NCBI GenBank assembly: GCA_050943335.1 | Contig: JBMNOZ010000002.1 | Span: forward strand, 1 to 64,000 | Direction of reading: 5' to 3' | Origin: JBMNOZ01 sp050943335 | GTDB taxonomy: Bacteria > Bacillota > Desulfitobacteriia > Desulfitobacteriales > Syntrophobotulaceae | Length of the DNA stretch: 64,000 nt | Shown here: positions 18,049-27,341 of the stretch, piece by piece | Layout of the letters: the number at the start of each line of letters is the position of its first letter | Position numbering within the stretch: the stretch's first letter is position 1 | Notes under the pieces: generated by a model | What the model saw: the letters and a program-made list of their open reading frames with translations, nothing else | Database searches by the model: none | Told to the model about the DNA's origin: nothing | Position numbers and translations under genes: made by a program

Positions 18049-18603
18049 TTAAAATTCTACCTTTACTGCTTCCCGGGCTTCGGTCTCCTCTAAAGTAAAG
18101 TAAGGGGATTTCTGGAATTTAAAAAGCCCGGCCACGATATTGCTGGGAAAAACCTCAATCTTGGTATTATATTTCTGGACAGTATCGTTATAGAATTGAC
18201 GAGCAAAAGCGATTTTGCTCTCCGTCTCAGTAAGATCTGACTGTAGCTGTTGAAAATTAGTGTTGGCCTTTAAGTCCGGATAGGCTTCCGCCACGGCTAA
18301 TAGTGATCTTAGAGCTCCGCTCAAAATTGACTCCGCCTGGGACTGTTCTTGAATACTACCTGTCGCCTGAGCCCTGCTTCGGGCTTCGGTGACACGTTCA
18401 AGAGTTGATTTTTCATGCTCAGCATAACCCTTAACTGTATTCACTAAATTGGGAATTAAATCATAGCGACGCTTTAACTGCACATCCACTTGAGACCAAG
18501 AATTTTGCACTCTCTGGCGCAACTGCACCAGGCTATTATAGGACCCGATTATAAAAATTACTAAAATCACTAGGATCCCGATCAAGATATAAAGACCAGT
18601 CAT
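18049..18603 (-). CDS. lemA: LemA family protein
   Basis: 184 residues. One N-terminal membrane helix (residues about 2-22, LYILIGILVILVIFIIGSYN) and a long helical bundle with the family motif YNSLVQLRQRVQNSWSQVDVQLKRRYDLIPNLV. The domain is probably outside the cell. Function not established. AAGGAGG precedes ATG 18603. A strong terminator-like hairpin (18717-18757) sits about 110 nt upstream on the same strand, so expression of lemA and the DUF2207 gene may depend on read-through or on a promoter after it. Confidence 0.93.
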   Translation of the reverse strand: MTGLYILIGILVILVIFIIGSYNSLVQLRQRVQNSWSQVDVQLKRRYDLIPNLVNTVKGYAEHEKSTLERVTEARSRAQATGSIQEQSQAESILSGALRSLLAVAEAYPDLKANTNFQQLQSDLTETESKIAFARQFYNDTVQKYNTKIEVFPSNIVAGLFKFQKSPYFTLEETEAREAVKVEF

Positions 18604-18716
18604 TTTTTTCCTCCTTGTCGAAATATTAATTCTCCATCTTTACATTTTAAGCCAAAACACTGTTTTTTAAAATAATAATTGATGAAACAAATCTGAAAAA
18701 ACCTTAAATAAAAACG

Positions 18717-18757
18717 CCTGCCTTGGGAACCTGTTGCTCATAGTTTCCCAAGGCAGG
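18717..18757 (-). terminator. Strong hairpin ahead of lemA, terminator with possible antiterminator
   Basis: Arms 18717-18730 and 18743-18757 (CCTGCCTTGGGAAC against GTTTCCCAAGGCAGG) enclose a 12-nt loop. On the minus strand the hairpin is followed by GCGTTTTTATTT, a good intrinsic terminator. The last 7 bases before the T-tract (GCAGGCG, on the minus strand 18721-18715) are also complementary to CGCCTGC on the minus strand at 18821-18815, about 100 nt upstream, which could open the terminator. The rest of 18604-18900 holds no gene. Confidence 0.65.
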
Positions 18758-18900
18758 GAATACAGAGAAAACACTGACCAAAAAATAAGCGTTTCCTCCT
18801 GTGGAATTTTCTTCGCAGGCGAGACAGCTAGGGTATTATCACAACAAATTATTACTTTCCCAAGACTGTCGGGAACTTTATCCCAGTACTAACTGACTTA

Positions 18901-19743
18901 TTAATTACGGTTTTTCCAAAAGATGCAAGCAATCTTAGAGGTTGTTTTTTCCGTAACAATACCATTCTTATCTGCCATTTTTTCCAAGCAGTTCTTAATT
19001 TCAGTTTTTTGGGCTTCAGATAATTCTTCCCTCATCTCGAATCTGGCGATACTAGAGCGATAAATTTCAGCCACTGATCGGGATAACTCTCTCTCAAGAT
19101 CAAAATAAACGATTTCGGGGAAAAGCTCATAAATCCACAGAACATTAAAACTACAGTAAAGTGATGTATTACCGAATTTATGTTCTGGATTCTGCCCCAA
19201 TACTTCTCTCTTAATTCTATCACTAACCGAGTCGTGACGCTCGACAAAATGACAGATCAGGCCATACTCCTTGCTGGCAGCAATAATTTTTTCCAGACCG
19301 GCCCGGCTAATTATAGCAGGAGACATAATAGCCGTCACAAGACTGAATTCTCTTTCCCAATTTAAAGCCGACAAATCAGCACTGTGCCAGTCCAAATCTT
19401 TAAATTCTATATTGTTAAGCCCCTGAGCGGCAGCATTCTCCCGGGCATACTGGAGCATCTTCGGGGAAATATCCACCCCTACCACCCTCTTAGCCCTCTG
19501 GGCAAAATCGATCGCAAATTTCCCAGGACCACAGCCAACATCCAAAACCGTACTATTACTATCGAGCATTCCTTTTTCTAACAATAGCTCAAGGATTTTT
19601 TCCTGGCGTTCGTCGTGGTGGCGACTGTTAAAATCCTCCGCCCTTCTATCCCAGGCTTGACGGGACTTACCATCCGGAATCCCTTTAAAGTTTTCTTCCG
19701 CTTCCCATAAACAGTCAAAATATTCCAGGTCCATAATACACAT
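18901..19743 (-). CDS. Class I SAM-dependent methyltransferase
   Basis: 280 residues. The Rossmann methyltransferase motif I is TVLDVGCGPGKFAIDFA (about 85-101), motif II VVGVDISPKMLQYAREN, followed by FKDLDW. The region before motif I (FDCLWEAEENFKGIPDGKSRQAWDRRAEDF) and the C-terminal half are typical of small clostridial methyltransferases of unknown substrate. The start may be ATG 19743 (AGAGGT close by) or the ATG three codons later. Substrate not assigned. It is isolated between lrgB and the lemA leader. Confidence 0.85.
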   Translation of the reverse strand: MCIMDLEYFDCLWEAEENFKGIPDGKSRQAWDRRAEDFNSRHHDERQEKILELLLEKGMLDSNSTVLDVGCGPGKFAIDFAQRAKRVVGVDISPKMLQYARENAAAQGLNNIEFKDLDWHSADLSALNWEREFSLVTAIMSPAIISRAGLEKIIAASKEYGLICHFVERHDSVSDRIKREVLGQNPEHKFGNTSLYCSFNVLWIYELFPEIVYFDLERELSRSVAEIYRSSIARFEMREELSEAQKTEIKNCLEKMADKNGIVTEKTTSKIACIFWKNRN

Positions 19744-19859
19744 TTACCTCTTCTCTTTATTATTTTTCTTAAAGACATAATAACAAAACTTTTACTTCCG
19801 TACCACTGAATAAGTTCACCGTGATAGCACACTGCGAATATAGCGCAGACCTTTTCCTA

Positions 19860-20552
19860 CTACATAAAATTGGCGAACATCGAAGCGCCGATAACAGTAA
19901 TCAACCCCGCCACTGTTATAGCCAAACTACTCATAGCCCCCTCCACTTCTCCCATTTCCATGGCTTTGACTGTACCGATGACGTGGGAAGAAGTTCCGAT
20001 CGCGATCCCTTTAGCAATCGGTTCGGTAATCCGAAATATTTTACAAGTGATTTCGGCCAGCATATTACCAAGGATACCCGTGACAATAATAACTGCTACA
20101 GTAATTGTTACAATGCCCCCGAGCTCTTGAGAGACACCGATGCCAATGGCTGTAGTAATTGATTTTGGTAATAAAGTGACATATTGCTGGTGTGACAATC
20201 CGAAAAGGTAACTTAACACCAAAATGCCGCCCAGGCTAGAAATAACACCTGCTACTATTCCGGTGATAATAGCTTTCCAATTGTTCCTTAAGACCTCTAA
20301 CTCTTGGTATAAAGGTATCGCTAGGCAGACGGTAGCCGGGGTTAAAAGATAACTGATATATTTGGCACCTTTATAATAAGCTTGGTAATCAATCTTCAAG
20401 ACCCCTAGGAGAGCAATTATTATAATAATTGCAATCAGCAAGGGGTTGAAAACAGCTAGTTTAAATCTTTTTTCTAGCCTCATGCCAACTAGATATGCTG
20501 CCAAGCTGATAAAAGCCCCGAAAAAAACAGAATTACAAATTATTTCTTTCAT
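19860..20552 (-). CDS. lrgB: LrgB-family membrane protein
   Basis: 230 residues with about seven membrane helices. LrgB/CidB family; the LrgAB pair was described as antiholin-like and is linked to control of murein hydrolases and to pyruvate or glycolate transport. Diagnostic parts are LLPKSITTAIGIGVSQELGG and the C-terminal IGTSSHVIGTVKAMEMGEVEGAMSSLAITVAGL. The start overlaps the lrgA stop by 4 nt, which indicates translational coupling. A decayed copy of its last 45 codons lies at 26387-26520. Confidence 0.92.
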   Translation of the reverse strand: MKEIICNSVFFGAFISLAAYLVGMRLEKRFKLAVFNPLLIAIIIIIALLGVLKIDYQAYYKGAKYISYLLTPATVCLAIPLYQELEVLRNNWKAIITGIVAGVISSLGGILVLSYLFGLSHQQYVTLLPKSITTAIGIGVSQELGGIVTITVAVIIVTGILGNMLAEITCKIFRITEPIAKGIAIGTSSHVIGTVKAMEMGEVEGAMSSLAITVAGLITVIGASMFANFM

Positions 20553-20908
20553 TGCTTAGCCCTCTTTTCCCAACGGATAATAAATTGAGTTACTTGGCCG
20601 CTGACCACCATTACAAAAACAGTAATCACAACTGTGATAACTATAACCGGCAATAGTATTTCTTTTAAGATGCTCCAGGACTCAAGCAAACCGACAGCAG
20701 GCGGGATAAACATCACCGCCATAATACCGATCAGAAATTCTCCGGTTTCCCGAACCAAATCCAATTTCAAGAATTTAGATTTCAGAGCCAAAAGCATAAT
20801 AAGAAAGCCGTAAATACTGGCCGGAATGGGCAGGGGTATAAAATAGCTTAATAGTTCACCAATTAAACAAATAAATAAAATAATACAAAATTGCTTTATA
20901 TACTTCAT
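20549..20908 (-). CDS. lrgA: LrgA/CidA holin-like membrane protein
   Basis: 119 residues and four predicted membrane helices. CidA/LrgA family, holin-like proteins encoded before their LrgB/CidB partner. The PLPIPASIYGFLIMLLAL segment and the FIPPAVGLLESWSIL stretch are typical. ATG at 20908 with GGAGAA upstream. No LytSR two-component genes are nearby, so the usual regulator of lrgAB is not visible in the window. Confidence 0.92.
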   Translation of the reverse strand: MKYIKQFCIILFICLIGELLSYFIPLPIPASIYGFLIMLLALKSKFLKLDLVRETGEFLIGIMAVMFIPPAVGLLESWSILKEILLPVIVITVVITVFVMVVSGQVTQFIIRWEKRAKQ

Positions 20909-21080
20909 GGATAATATCTTTTTCTCCAGTAATAATTACGGTTTTTCTAGTAGAAGCCGGACATCAGCCCCTATGATTTTCTTTGGAACGTCTCCTCTTT
21001 CATTTATTTCCTTAAATCACATCATAGCAAAACTTTGCCTTTCTCGCCAGCGCCCACGGGTACGCGAGTTGTTTTTAAAA

Positions 21081-21111
21081 AAGCCGAAGCTCTTTTAGAG
21101 AGTTTCGGCTT
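21081..21111 (-). terminator. Intrinsic terminator of the universal stress gene
   Basis: AAGCCGAA (21081-21088) pairs with TTCGGCTT (21104-21111), with an extra CTCT/AGAG helix inside. Read on the minus strand it ends in TTTTTT. It separates the stress gene from lrgA. Confidence 0.8.
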
Positions 21112-21153
21112 TCTGGATTCTAATAACAGAGGATTCCATATATAATTGTCGCT

Positions 21154-21597
21154 TTACTTAACAATCATTATGTTCTGTTGAATCTGTTGAGCAACCCTTA
21201 GACTTACGCTTCCCAAGAAAAACTTCTTAAAACCACCTAAGCCCCTACTGCCTAGAATGATTAAATCATAAGCGCCTTCTTCGGAAACATCACTAATAAC
21301 ATCAGCGGGAGTGTCGTATTTTGTTTTTTTAATCTCAGTTTCAATGGGAATTCCCTTCTCCCTAAAAACAGTTTTCCATTTTCCCATCATTTCTTGAGCT
21401 GAATGCTCTAAGTTTTTAGTAGCCCGGGAAAAATCTTCTCCCTCAAGAAGAGAAGAAGCGTAAGGGGGAATACGGATTACTTCTTCCATTACATATAGCA
21501 GTTTCACTTTAGCCTTCAGAGCTTCCGCGTATTGGATTGCGGTTTGAATAACTTTTTCGGAATGATCAGAGCCATCAATGCAAACTAAAAATTTCAT
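21154..21597 (-). CDS. Universal stress protein, UspA family
   Basis: 147 residues from ATG 21597, chosen because AGGAGG lies 10 nt upstream; the open frame extends 15 codons further without a ribosome site. Begins MKFLVCIDGSDHSEKVIQTA and ends with the ATP-binding motif GSRGLGGFKKFFLGSVS (G-2x-G-9x-GS). The fold dimerises in the cytosol and binds ATP. Its role in the cell is usually stress endurance, without a defined reaction. Monocistronic, with a terminator at 21081-21111. The 244 bp upstream (21598-21841) show no gene. Confidence 0.93.
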   Translation of the reverse strand: MKFLVCIDGSDHSEKVIQTAIQYAEALKAKVKLLYVMEEVIRIPPYASSLLEGEDFSRATKNLEHSAQEMMGKWKTVFREKGIPIETEIKKTKYDTPADVISDVSEEGAYDLIILGSRGLGGFKKFFLGSVSLRVAQQIQQNIMIVK

Positions 21598-21841
21598 TAA
21601 ATCCCAACCTCCTCCTGAATAGTAAATTACTGGTGGTACCATAAAGTGTACACTGAGTTTAAGAAAGAGGCAACCAATCTCTAATAATTTTCAGTCCGCT
21701 TCGACGACTCCCGTCAAATATAACCAAAATACAGCCTGTTCAACAAGAAACCCTACAGTCTATATTTGCCTCACCGAATAGCCGTTTCAATAGATGTGGA
21801 CGACCTGTCTGACCAACCTATTGAGATGTGTTATTTAGGCC

Positions 21842-23836
21842 CTATACCTCCCTGCTAGTCAGATTATAATAAGTCCTAGCTGTTAAAGCGTAGACCAAAA
21901 TATAGAAAACTGCAAAAATCAGAATTGTTGAAGCTGTGCATCCGGCATATAAGGGAACATTGGTAAGATTCAATACTAAAAGTAGTTTCGTTATTACTTT
22001 AAACGCTACCAGAATATGAATTACCGCTGTTACAAGGGGGAGGAAAAATACAATTAAAATTTGATTTCTGATAACCAGTTTGACTTCTTCCCGGCTCATG
22101 CCCACCTTTTGCATAATCTGAAAACGTTGGCGGTCCTCATAGCCTTCGGCGATCTGTTTATAGTAGATAATAAGAACGGTAGCCATAATAAAGAGCAGTC
22201 CAAGAAAAATACCGAGGAAAAACAGCCCGCCGTACAGGGAATAAAAGCCATCCCTAGCTTTTTCTGCTCCTTCCACATAGCTATCGCTGTTGATCTTATT
22301 TACCGCTTTTTGCAAATTGCCTACAAGCTTTATTTGAGCTTCTTTTTCTCCCTGGACATCAAAAGCGTAATAATAGGAAAGATCTCCCATATCCCCCCGA
22401 TTCTCATTTAGAGAATTATAGATCTCCTTAATAGTGTCTAAATCCTTAACTACCAAATAGTAGCTATCGACCATTAAAGCTGACAATAAACCTTCCGTCT
22501 CCATAGTGGAAAGCCTTTCCTTAATGTTCAGTTTATAGCCATTAAAACTTAGGGTTTCGCCGGGAATATCACCTTTTAAAATATAAATGAGAGCTTCATT
22601 TTCTTTTAAGTTTAGGAATTTCCCCTCCATTTTGCCGTACTCCTCCGCTGTTAAACAAACAACCATCGCCATATTATCAGCTACATAAGTGGAAGTGGAA
22701 GTAGAAGTAAAATCGGTACCTTTTTGGACAGTTAGAAAACTCATCGCCCGATAGCCGACATCTTCAATGGGAGTGAGACCAGACTTTAAAGTTTCATTTA
22801 TAATGGTCTCCTTTAATTCACTTGCTTCTTCACTGGAGACATTCGTGGCACTGACAATAATATTTCTCGGAAAACGGGTCCGTAAAACATCCTCCATTCC
22901 TACATATAAGGAAATAGTTGTAGAAAGCATGATAATTACCGCTGTGGATAATATACAGATATTCGCAAGCCCAACAGCATTTTGCTTAAACCGGTAAATC
23001 AAGCCTGAAACAGGGATAAAATTTTTCAACCGGTAATAATATCTTTTGTTTTTCCTTAACATTTTCAAGACTGCAATACTTCCTGCCGTAAACAAACAAT
23101 AAGTCCCGATCATTACTAACACAACAGCAATAAAGAAGAGCTGTAAAGCGGCCAAGGGAGATTCCGTCGTTAAAGAGATATAATAGCCTATTCCTAAAGA
23201 AAAGGCCCCAATAATCGCCATAGGCCATTTTGTTTTCGGTTCTTTCTCCCCTACGCTTCCCCCTTTCAGCAATTCAACAGGCTTAGCGAGGTAAACTTGC
23301 AAAACATTAAAAAGCAGATTTAAGATAAAGATTCCGCCAAATAGTAAACAGGTATAAATAACAGCGGAAATAGGGATTTCAAAACCAAAAACTACTCTAA
23401 AAGAAATGATTTTAAAAAGTAATAAAATCATAAGCTTACTAAAAATAATTCCTGCCCCTAGTCCAATACCTATACTGACTAAGGCTGAAACTATAGTCTC
23501 CCAGAAAATAATTCTGGCAATATGCTTTTTCTCCAAACCTAAAACATTATAGAGGCCGAACTCTTTCTTGCGGCGTTTAATTAAAAAACTATTAGTGTAA
23601 AACAAAAATATTAAAGAAAAAATAGCGATTACACCGGCCCCCAAGGTCAACAGCTGCCTTAAACTAACACTGTCGCTATGAGCTCCTATATCCCTGGCCA
23701 CAGCTAAAAATGACATATTATAAAACATCATGACCGTCCCAATACCAGTTAAAAGGAAAGGAATATAGGTTTGGGCATTCTTTTTAATATTATTAAGGGC
23801 TAGCTGGAAATAAAAAAATCTATTCATTTCTCCCAC
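21842..23836 (-). CDS. BceB-type ABC transporter permease
   Basis: About 661-664 residues. Ten membrane helices with FtsX-like domains at both ends and a large outside domain of some 200 residues between helices 7 and 8 (residues about 310-520), the hallmark of BceB/VraG permeases that sense and detoxify peptide antibiotics acting on lipid II or undecaprenyl carriers. The ATG at 23827 seems the real start; GTG 23836 has no ribosome site. It overlaps the ATPase gene, so both are made together. The specific drug cannot be read from sequence. Confidence 0.92.
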   Translation of the reverse strand: MGEMNRFFYFQLALNNIKKNAQTYIPFLLTGIGTVMMFYNMSFLAVARDIGAHSDSVSLRQLLTLGAGVIAIFSLIFLFYTNSFLIKRRKKEFGLYNVLGLEKKHIARIIFWETIVSALVSIGIGLGAGIIFSKLMILLLFKIISFRVVFGFEIPISAVIYTCLLFGGIFILNLLFNVLQVYLAKPVELLKGGSVGEKEPKTKWPMAIIGAFSLGIGYYISLTTESPLAALQLFFIAVVLVMIGTYCLFTAGSIAVLKMLRKNKRYYYRLKNFIPVSGLIYRFKQNAVGLANICILSTAVIIMLSTTISLYVGMEDVLRTRFPRNIIVSATNVSSEEASELKETIINETLKSGLTPIEDVGYRAMSFLTVQKGTDFTSTSTSTYVADNMAMVVCLTAEEYGKMEGKFLNLKENEALIYILKGDIPGETLSFNGYKLNIKERLSTMETEGLLSALMVDSYYLVVKDLDTIKEIYNSLNENRGDMGDLSYYYAFDVQGEKEAQIKLVGNLQKAVNKINSDSYVEGAEKARDGFYSLYGGLFFLGIFLGLLFIMATVLIIYYKQIAEGYEDRQRFQIMQKVGMSREEVKLVIRNQILIVFFLPLVTAVIHILVAFKVITKLLLVLNLTNVPLYAGCTASTILIFAVFYILVYALTARTYYNLTSREV

Positions 23837-24587
23837 CGCCAGTCGTTATAAGCGTAAGAGTGTCGGAAATCTTCTGGTACATCTCTTTATTGGACAAAGA
23901 ACCCTTATAAAGTTGGTGGAACACCTCTCCGTCTTTGATGAAGAGAACCCTTTGAGCATGGCAGGCATTTTGGATACTGTGAGTAACCATCAAAATTGTC
24001 TGCCCCTCCCTATTGATCTCTTCAAACAATTTTAACAACTGGCTGGCTGTCCGAGAATCCAAAGCCCCTGTAGGTTCATCAGCCAAAATAAGTTTGGGAT
24101 TAGTTATTAAAGCCCGGGCTATGGCGGTCCTTTGTTTTTCGCCCCCTGAGACCTCATAAGGGAATTTCTCCAAAATATCCTCTAGCCGCATTTTTTTAAC
24201 AATAGGCTTTAAAGCCCTCTCCATTTCGGAATAAGACTTTTTAGCCAAAACAAGGGGTAAAAAAATATTATCCTTAATGGAAAAGGTATCAAGAAGATTG
24301 AAATCCTGAAAAACAAAACCTAAATTATCTCGCCTAAAGGCAGAAATCTCTTTTTCTTCAATAGCGCTGAGATCCTTTCCTTGGAGTAGGACTTTACCTT
24401 CGGTGGGCTTATCAAAAGTGGCCAGAATATTAAGCAGGGTTGTTTTTCCCGCTCCCGATTCCCCCATAATAGCGGTGAATTCTCCTTCCTCCATAGTAAA
24501 GGTCACATTGCTTAAAGCCTGAACCTGATTTCCGCCGAATCTCGTGCTGTAAACTTTCTTCAAGTTTTTGACTTCTAAAAACGGCAT
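23820..24587 (-). CDS. BceA-type ABC transporter ATPase
   Basis: 255 residues from ATG 24587. All ATPase motifs are present: Walker A GESGAGKTT, Q-loop FVFQDFNLLD, signature VSGGEKQRTAIARAL, Walker B LILADEPTGALD and the switch histidine in VTHS. The best match is the MacB/BceA class, which pairs with FtsX-type permeases. It precedes the permease with a short overlap. It lies downstream of the histidine kinase with a 110 bp gap that probably carries the BceR-controlled promoter. Confidence 0.95.
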   Translation of the reverse strand: MPFLEVKNLKKVYSTRFGGNQVQALSNVTFTMEEGEFTAIMGESGAGKTTLLNILATFDKPTEGKVLLQGKDLSAIEEKEISAFRRDNLGFVFQDFNLLDTFSIKDNIFLPLVLAKKSYSEMERALKPIVKKMRLEDILEKFPYEVSGGEKQRTAIARALITNPKLILADEPTGALDSRTASQLLKLFEEINREGQTILMVTHSIQNACHAQRVLFIKDGEVFHQLYKGSLSNKEMYQKISDTLTLITTGGGRNE

Positions 24588-24700
24588 CACTTATCCCCCA
24601 GTCTTATTTTCTTCCTTCATAGTAGCAAAAAGAGAAAATGCTCCGCCATTTATTTGGCTTACATTTCCTCCTTTAAACTTACATTTCTGTAAGATAGTGA

Positions 24701-25702
24701 TTAATCTCCGGCCAATTCCTCTACTTCCAGTCCGATTTTCACTTTAGTGCCTCTCCCTACTGCCGATTCAATGGTAATAGGATGTCCTAATCTATCCAGA
24801 ATCTGTTTGCAAAGAAAAAGTCCGATCCCGGTAGATCTTTTATCCGCCCGTCCAATATAGCCGGTAAAACCTTTTTCAAAGACTCGCGGCAAATCCTCCT
24901 GTTTAATACCTATTCCAGTATCTTCAATCACTAGGACCAGAGGTTCCTTTTCAATATAGATTGAAATTTCCCCATTGGAAGCATATTTCAAAGCATTAGA
25001 TATAATCTGCTCCAAAACAAAAACCAACCATTTCTCATCGGTTAAAACCTGAACTTTAAGTTCCTTATAATTTAGCTTGACCTTTTGACGGATAAAGAAT
25101 TTTGAATATTTTCGGATAGCCTGTTTCACTAATTCGTCTAAGGAGTATCTGCTGATCACTAAATCAGAGCTCATGTTCTCCAAACGAAGATATTGGAGCA
25201 CCATCTCCACATACTGTTCCACCCGGAAAAGCTGATCTAAAAGTTCGCTGCATTGCGGTGAAGGTTCGGATTGCAAAAGAAGCCTCATCGCGGAGATCGG
25301 AGTTTTTATCTGATGAGCCCAAAGAGTATAATAATCAACTAATTCCCTAAAATCTTGTTCTTTTTTTCTAATAATGCTCAAGCGTTCCTCATTAATGTAT
25401 TTAATTATCTCCTGAAAATCCTTTTCGATTAAATCTTTAGGAAAGGGCAAGATATTTTCGGTGAGAAGGAGATTGCCCTTTATTTTTTCCAAAAGGATAT
25501 GCTTTTTGTAAAATTTGCAGAAGTCTATAACTCCGATTACAAAAATTAAAACACCTACCAAGAGAAAACTGTAAACAACAGCTTCTAGAGGTAGGGAATA
25601 CAGCGAAAATACCAGCAAAAAAATACCGCAAGATACTAAGCCGGCAAAAATAATAGAGACCTTACTCTTTAGATAAGCTCCTAAAATATATAAATTTTTC
25701 AT
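24701..25702 (-). CDS. BceS-type sensor histidine kinase
   Basis: 333 residues. Two membrane helices close together (about 12-33 and 37-58) with almost no outside loop, the intramembrane-sensing layout that relies on the ABC transporter to detect the drug. Then the dimerisation helix with the phospho-acceptor in HQIKTPISAMRLL and the ATPase domain: N-box ISNALKYA, G1 box EDTGIGIKQEDLPRVFEKGF, G2 STGIGLFLCKQI. It follows the regulator gene by 1 bp. Confidence 0.94.
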   Translation of the reverse strand: MKNLYILGAYLKSKVSIIFAGLVSCGIFLLVFSLYSLPLEAVVYSFLLVGVLIFVIGVIDFCKFYKKHILLEKIKGNLLLTENILPFPKDLIEKDFQEIIKYINEERLSIIRKKEQDFRELVDYYTLWAHQIKTPISAMRLLLQSEPSPQCSELLDQLFRVEQYVEMVLQYLRLENMSSDLVISRYSLDELVKQAIRKYSKFFIRQKVKLNYKELKVQVLTDEKWLVFVLEQIISNALKYASNGEISIYIEKEPLVLVIEDTGIGIKQEDLPRVFEKGFTGYIGRADKRSTGIGLFLCKQILDRLGHPITIESAVGRGTKVKIGLEVEELAGD

Positions 25703-25703
25703 C

Positions 25704-26375
25704 TCAATTCACCAGATAACCTAGGCCCTTTTTGGTAGTAATGAAATCTTTCAGCCCTGCTGAAGCCAATTTTTTCCGCAGTCTAGCTATATTAACTGTT
25801 AAAGTATTATCGTCAACAAAATCATCACTTTCCCAGAGCCTAAGCATTATCTCCTCTCGAGAAACCACATTGTCGATATTCTCCATTAGAATTTGAAGGA
25901 TTTTATATTCATTTTTCGTCAGTTCAATTTTCTGATTTTTATAGGTCAAAGTGGCATCGCTTAAGCTTAAAACTGCCCCCCGATGTTCAATAATATTTAC
26001 CTGTCCTTGGAAAGAGTAAGTCCGCCTAAGCAAAGCTCCTACTTTAGCTGTAAGCACCTGGAGATCAAAAGGTTTGACAATAAAATCATCCCCGCCCATA
26101 TTCATGGCCATCACAATGTTCATATTATCCCCGGCAGAAGAAATAAAGATCACCGGCACTTTTGATATTTTGCGTATTTCACTGCACCAATAAAAACCAT
26201 TATAAAAAGGAAGTATTATATCCAAAAGGACAAGCTGAGGCTCAAATTCCAAGAAATCCTCCATAATATTTTTAAAGTCCTGAAGATATAAGGCCTCATA
26301 GCCCCATTTTTTGAAATGATCAGTAATCGTTCTAGCAATGGTGAGATCGTCTTCGACAACCAAAATTTTATACAT
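25704..26375 (-). CDS. BceR-type response regulator, OmpR family
   Basis: 223 residues from ATG 26375; four extra codons back to GTG 26387 are unlikely. Receiver domain with VEDD (acidic pocket), the phospho-accepting Asp in LVLLDIILPFYNG and the Lys in FIVKPFD. C-terminal winged helix ends TVNIARLRKKLASAGLKDFITTKKGLGYLV. It should activate the downstream ABC genes when the kinase signals. The start codon lies just 12 bp from the stop of a decayed lrgB copy, so the promoter must lie within or beyond that remnant. Confidence 0.94.
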   Translation of the reverse strand: MYKILVVEDDLTIARTITDHFKKWGYEALYLQDFKNIMEDFLEFEPQLVLLDIILPFYNGFYWCSEIRKISKVPVIFISSAGDNMNIVMAMNMGGDDFIVKPFDLQVLTAKVGALLRRTYSFQGQVNIIEHRGAVLSLSDATLTYKNQKIELTKNEYKILQILMENIDNVVSREEIMLRLWESDDFVDDNTLTVNIARLRKKLASAGLKDFITTKKGLGYLVN

Positions 26376-26386
26376 AGACCCACCCA

Positions 26387-26520
26387 CTACTTCAAATTAG
26401 CAAAAACAGAAGCGCCTAAAATTGTAATCAAACCCGCTACTGTAATAGCTAGACTGCTCATGACTCCTCCGCTTTCCTATTTCCATCGCCCTCGCTGTCC
26501 CGATCAAATTATGAGCGGCG
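26387..26520 (-). pseudogene. Frameshifted remnant of an lrgB 3' end
   Basis: Minus-strand reading from about 26520 gives HNLIGTARAMEIG, then after a frameshift MSSLAITVAGLITILGASVF and a stop at 26387-26389. This matches the last 45 residues of LrgB at 19860-20552 (SHVIGTVKAMEMGEVEG, MSSLAITVAGLITVIGASMF), including the stop position. The rest of the gene is missing. It lies immediately before the bceR start. Confidence 0.8.
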
Positions 26521-26660
26521 TAAAGAAATAAATCCCATTTATCAGCATTATAGCAATATCAAATTTTTATGTACATACTAGAAAATAACGAAAAAAAACA
26601 CGCTATACTGATTTATTGTTATATCAAGCCAAAGACAGTGGAGCGGGCAAATTTATACTA

Positions 26661-27335
26661 GTAGAATGACAAATCCTTGAGTACAACATTTTCGCCATAA
26701 GCCTTGGTTATTTTGCTTACCCGTATGATAACCGTGGATAATTTATTGCTCTGTACTTGGTATTTGTTAAAGAATTCAAAAGCCCGCAGCTTTGTTCTTT
26801 TTTTGGCTTTATAACGCTAACGTTTTGGCCGCATTTTTATAGTCGGAATTTTTTTGCGTACTTTTGAGCCGGTTTCTTCTGTTACGGATAGCCTGATTTA
26901 ATCGATTAATTCGCAATGGCTGCTTTTTATATTGCTTGACAATATGTTTATCTTCATTTTCTCTTTGTATTTTATAAGCAGAATAATTGCTTTTATAGGA
27001 TTTTACCCTTTCGGAGTTAACTCCTATATGCGATCCGCCACACGATCCAACAAATATCTATTGTGGGACAAGATTAAAACAGATTGTTTGATTTAATGGC
27101 CTGTTTCAAAGATGCAGCTCTTTCAGTATCCAAATGGTTTGTCGGTTCATCAAGAATCAATAAATCATAATCCTTGGTTAGGCCTTTGCAGAGCATAAGT
27201 TTCGTCTTTTCTCCACCACTTAAATATACTGCTTGTTTCTCCCACAATGATTCGGGAATCTCCATTTTATTGAAAGTCTTTTTACAATAGTATCAATTGA
27301 TTCCTTTTCACCCAATTCCTGTCCATGAAGATCCG
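26661..27335 (-). pseudogene. Decayed ABC-F ATPase gene
   Basis: Several minus-strand frames together spell an ABC-F protein (ribosome-bound, antibiotic resistance or translation factor class). In order: GEKESIDTIVKRLSIK, then YLSGGEKTKLMLCKGL with LLILDEPTNHLD (first ATPase domain), LILSHNRYLLDRVADRI, the inter-domain linker SYKSNYSAYKIQRENEDKH, and KITKAYGENVVLKDLSF starting the second ATPase domain. In-frame stops and shifts break it, and both ends are missing. Its 5' side is cut off exactly where the CRISPR array begins (27342). Confidence 0.85.
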
Positions 27336-27341
27336 AAGGAA

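Noticed and set aside
18780..18830. Likeness of GGAGGAAACGCTT with a following T-run to part of the cyclic di-AMP (ydaO) riboswitch
   Set aside because: The rest of that riboswitch (the GACAGCTAAC element in the right order) is not there on this strand.
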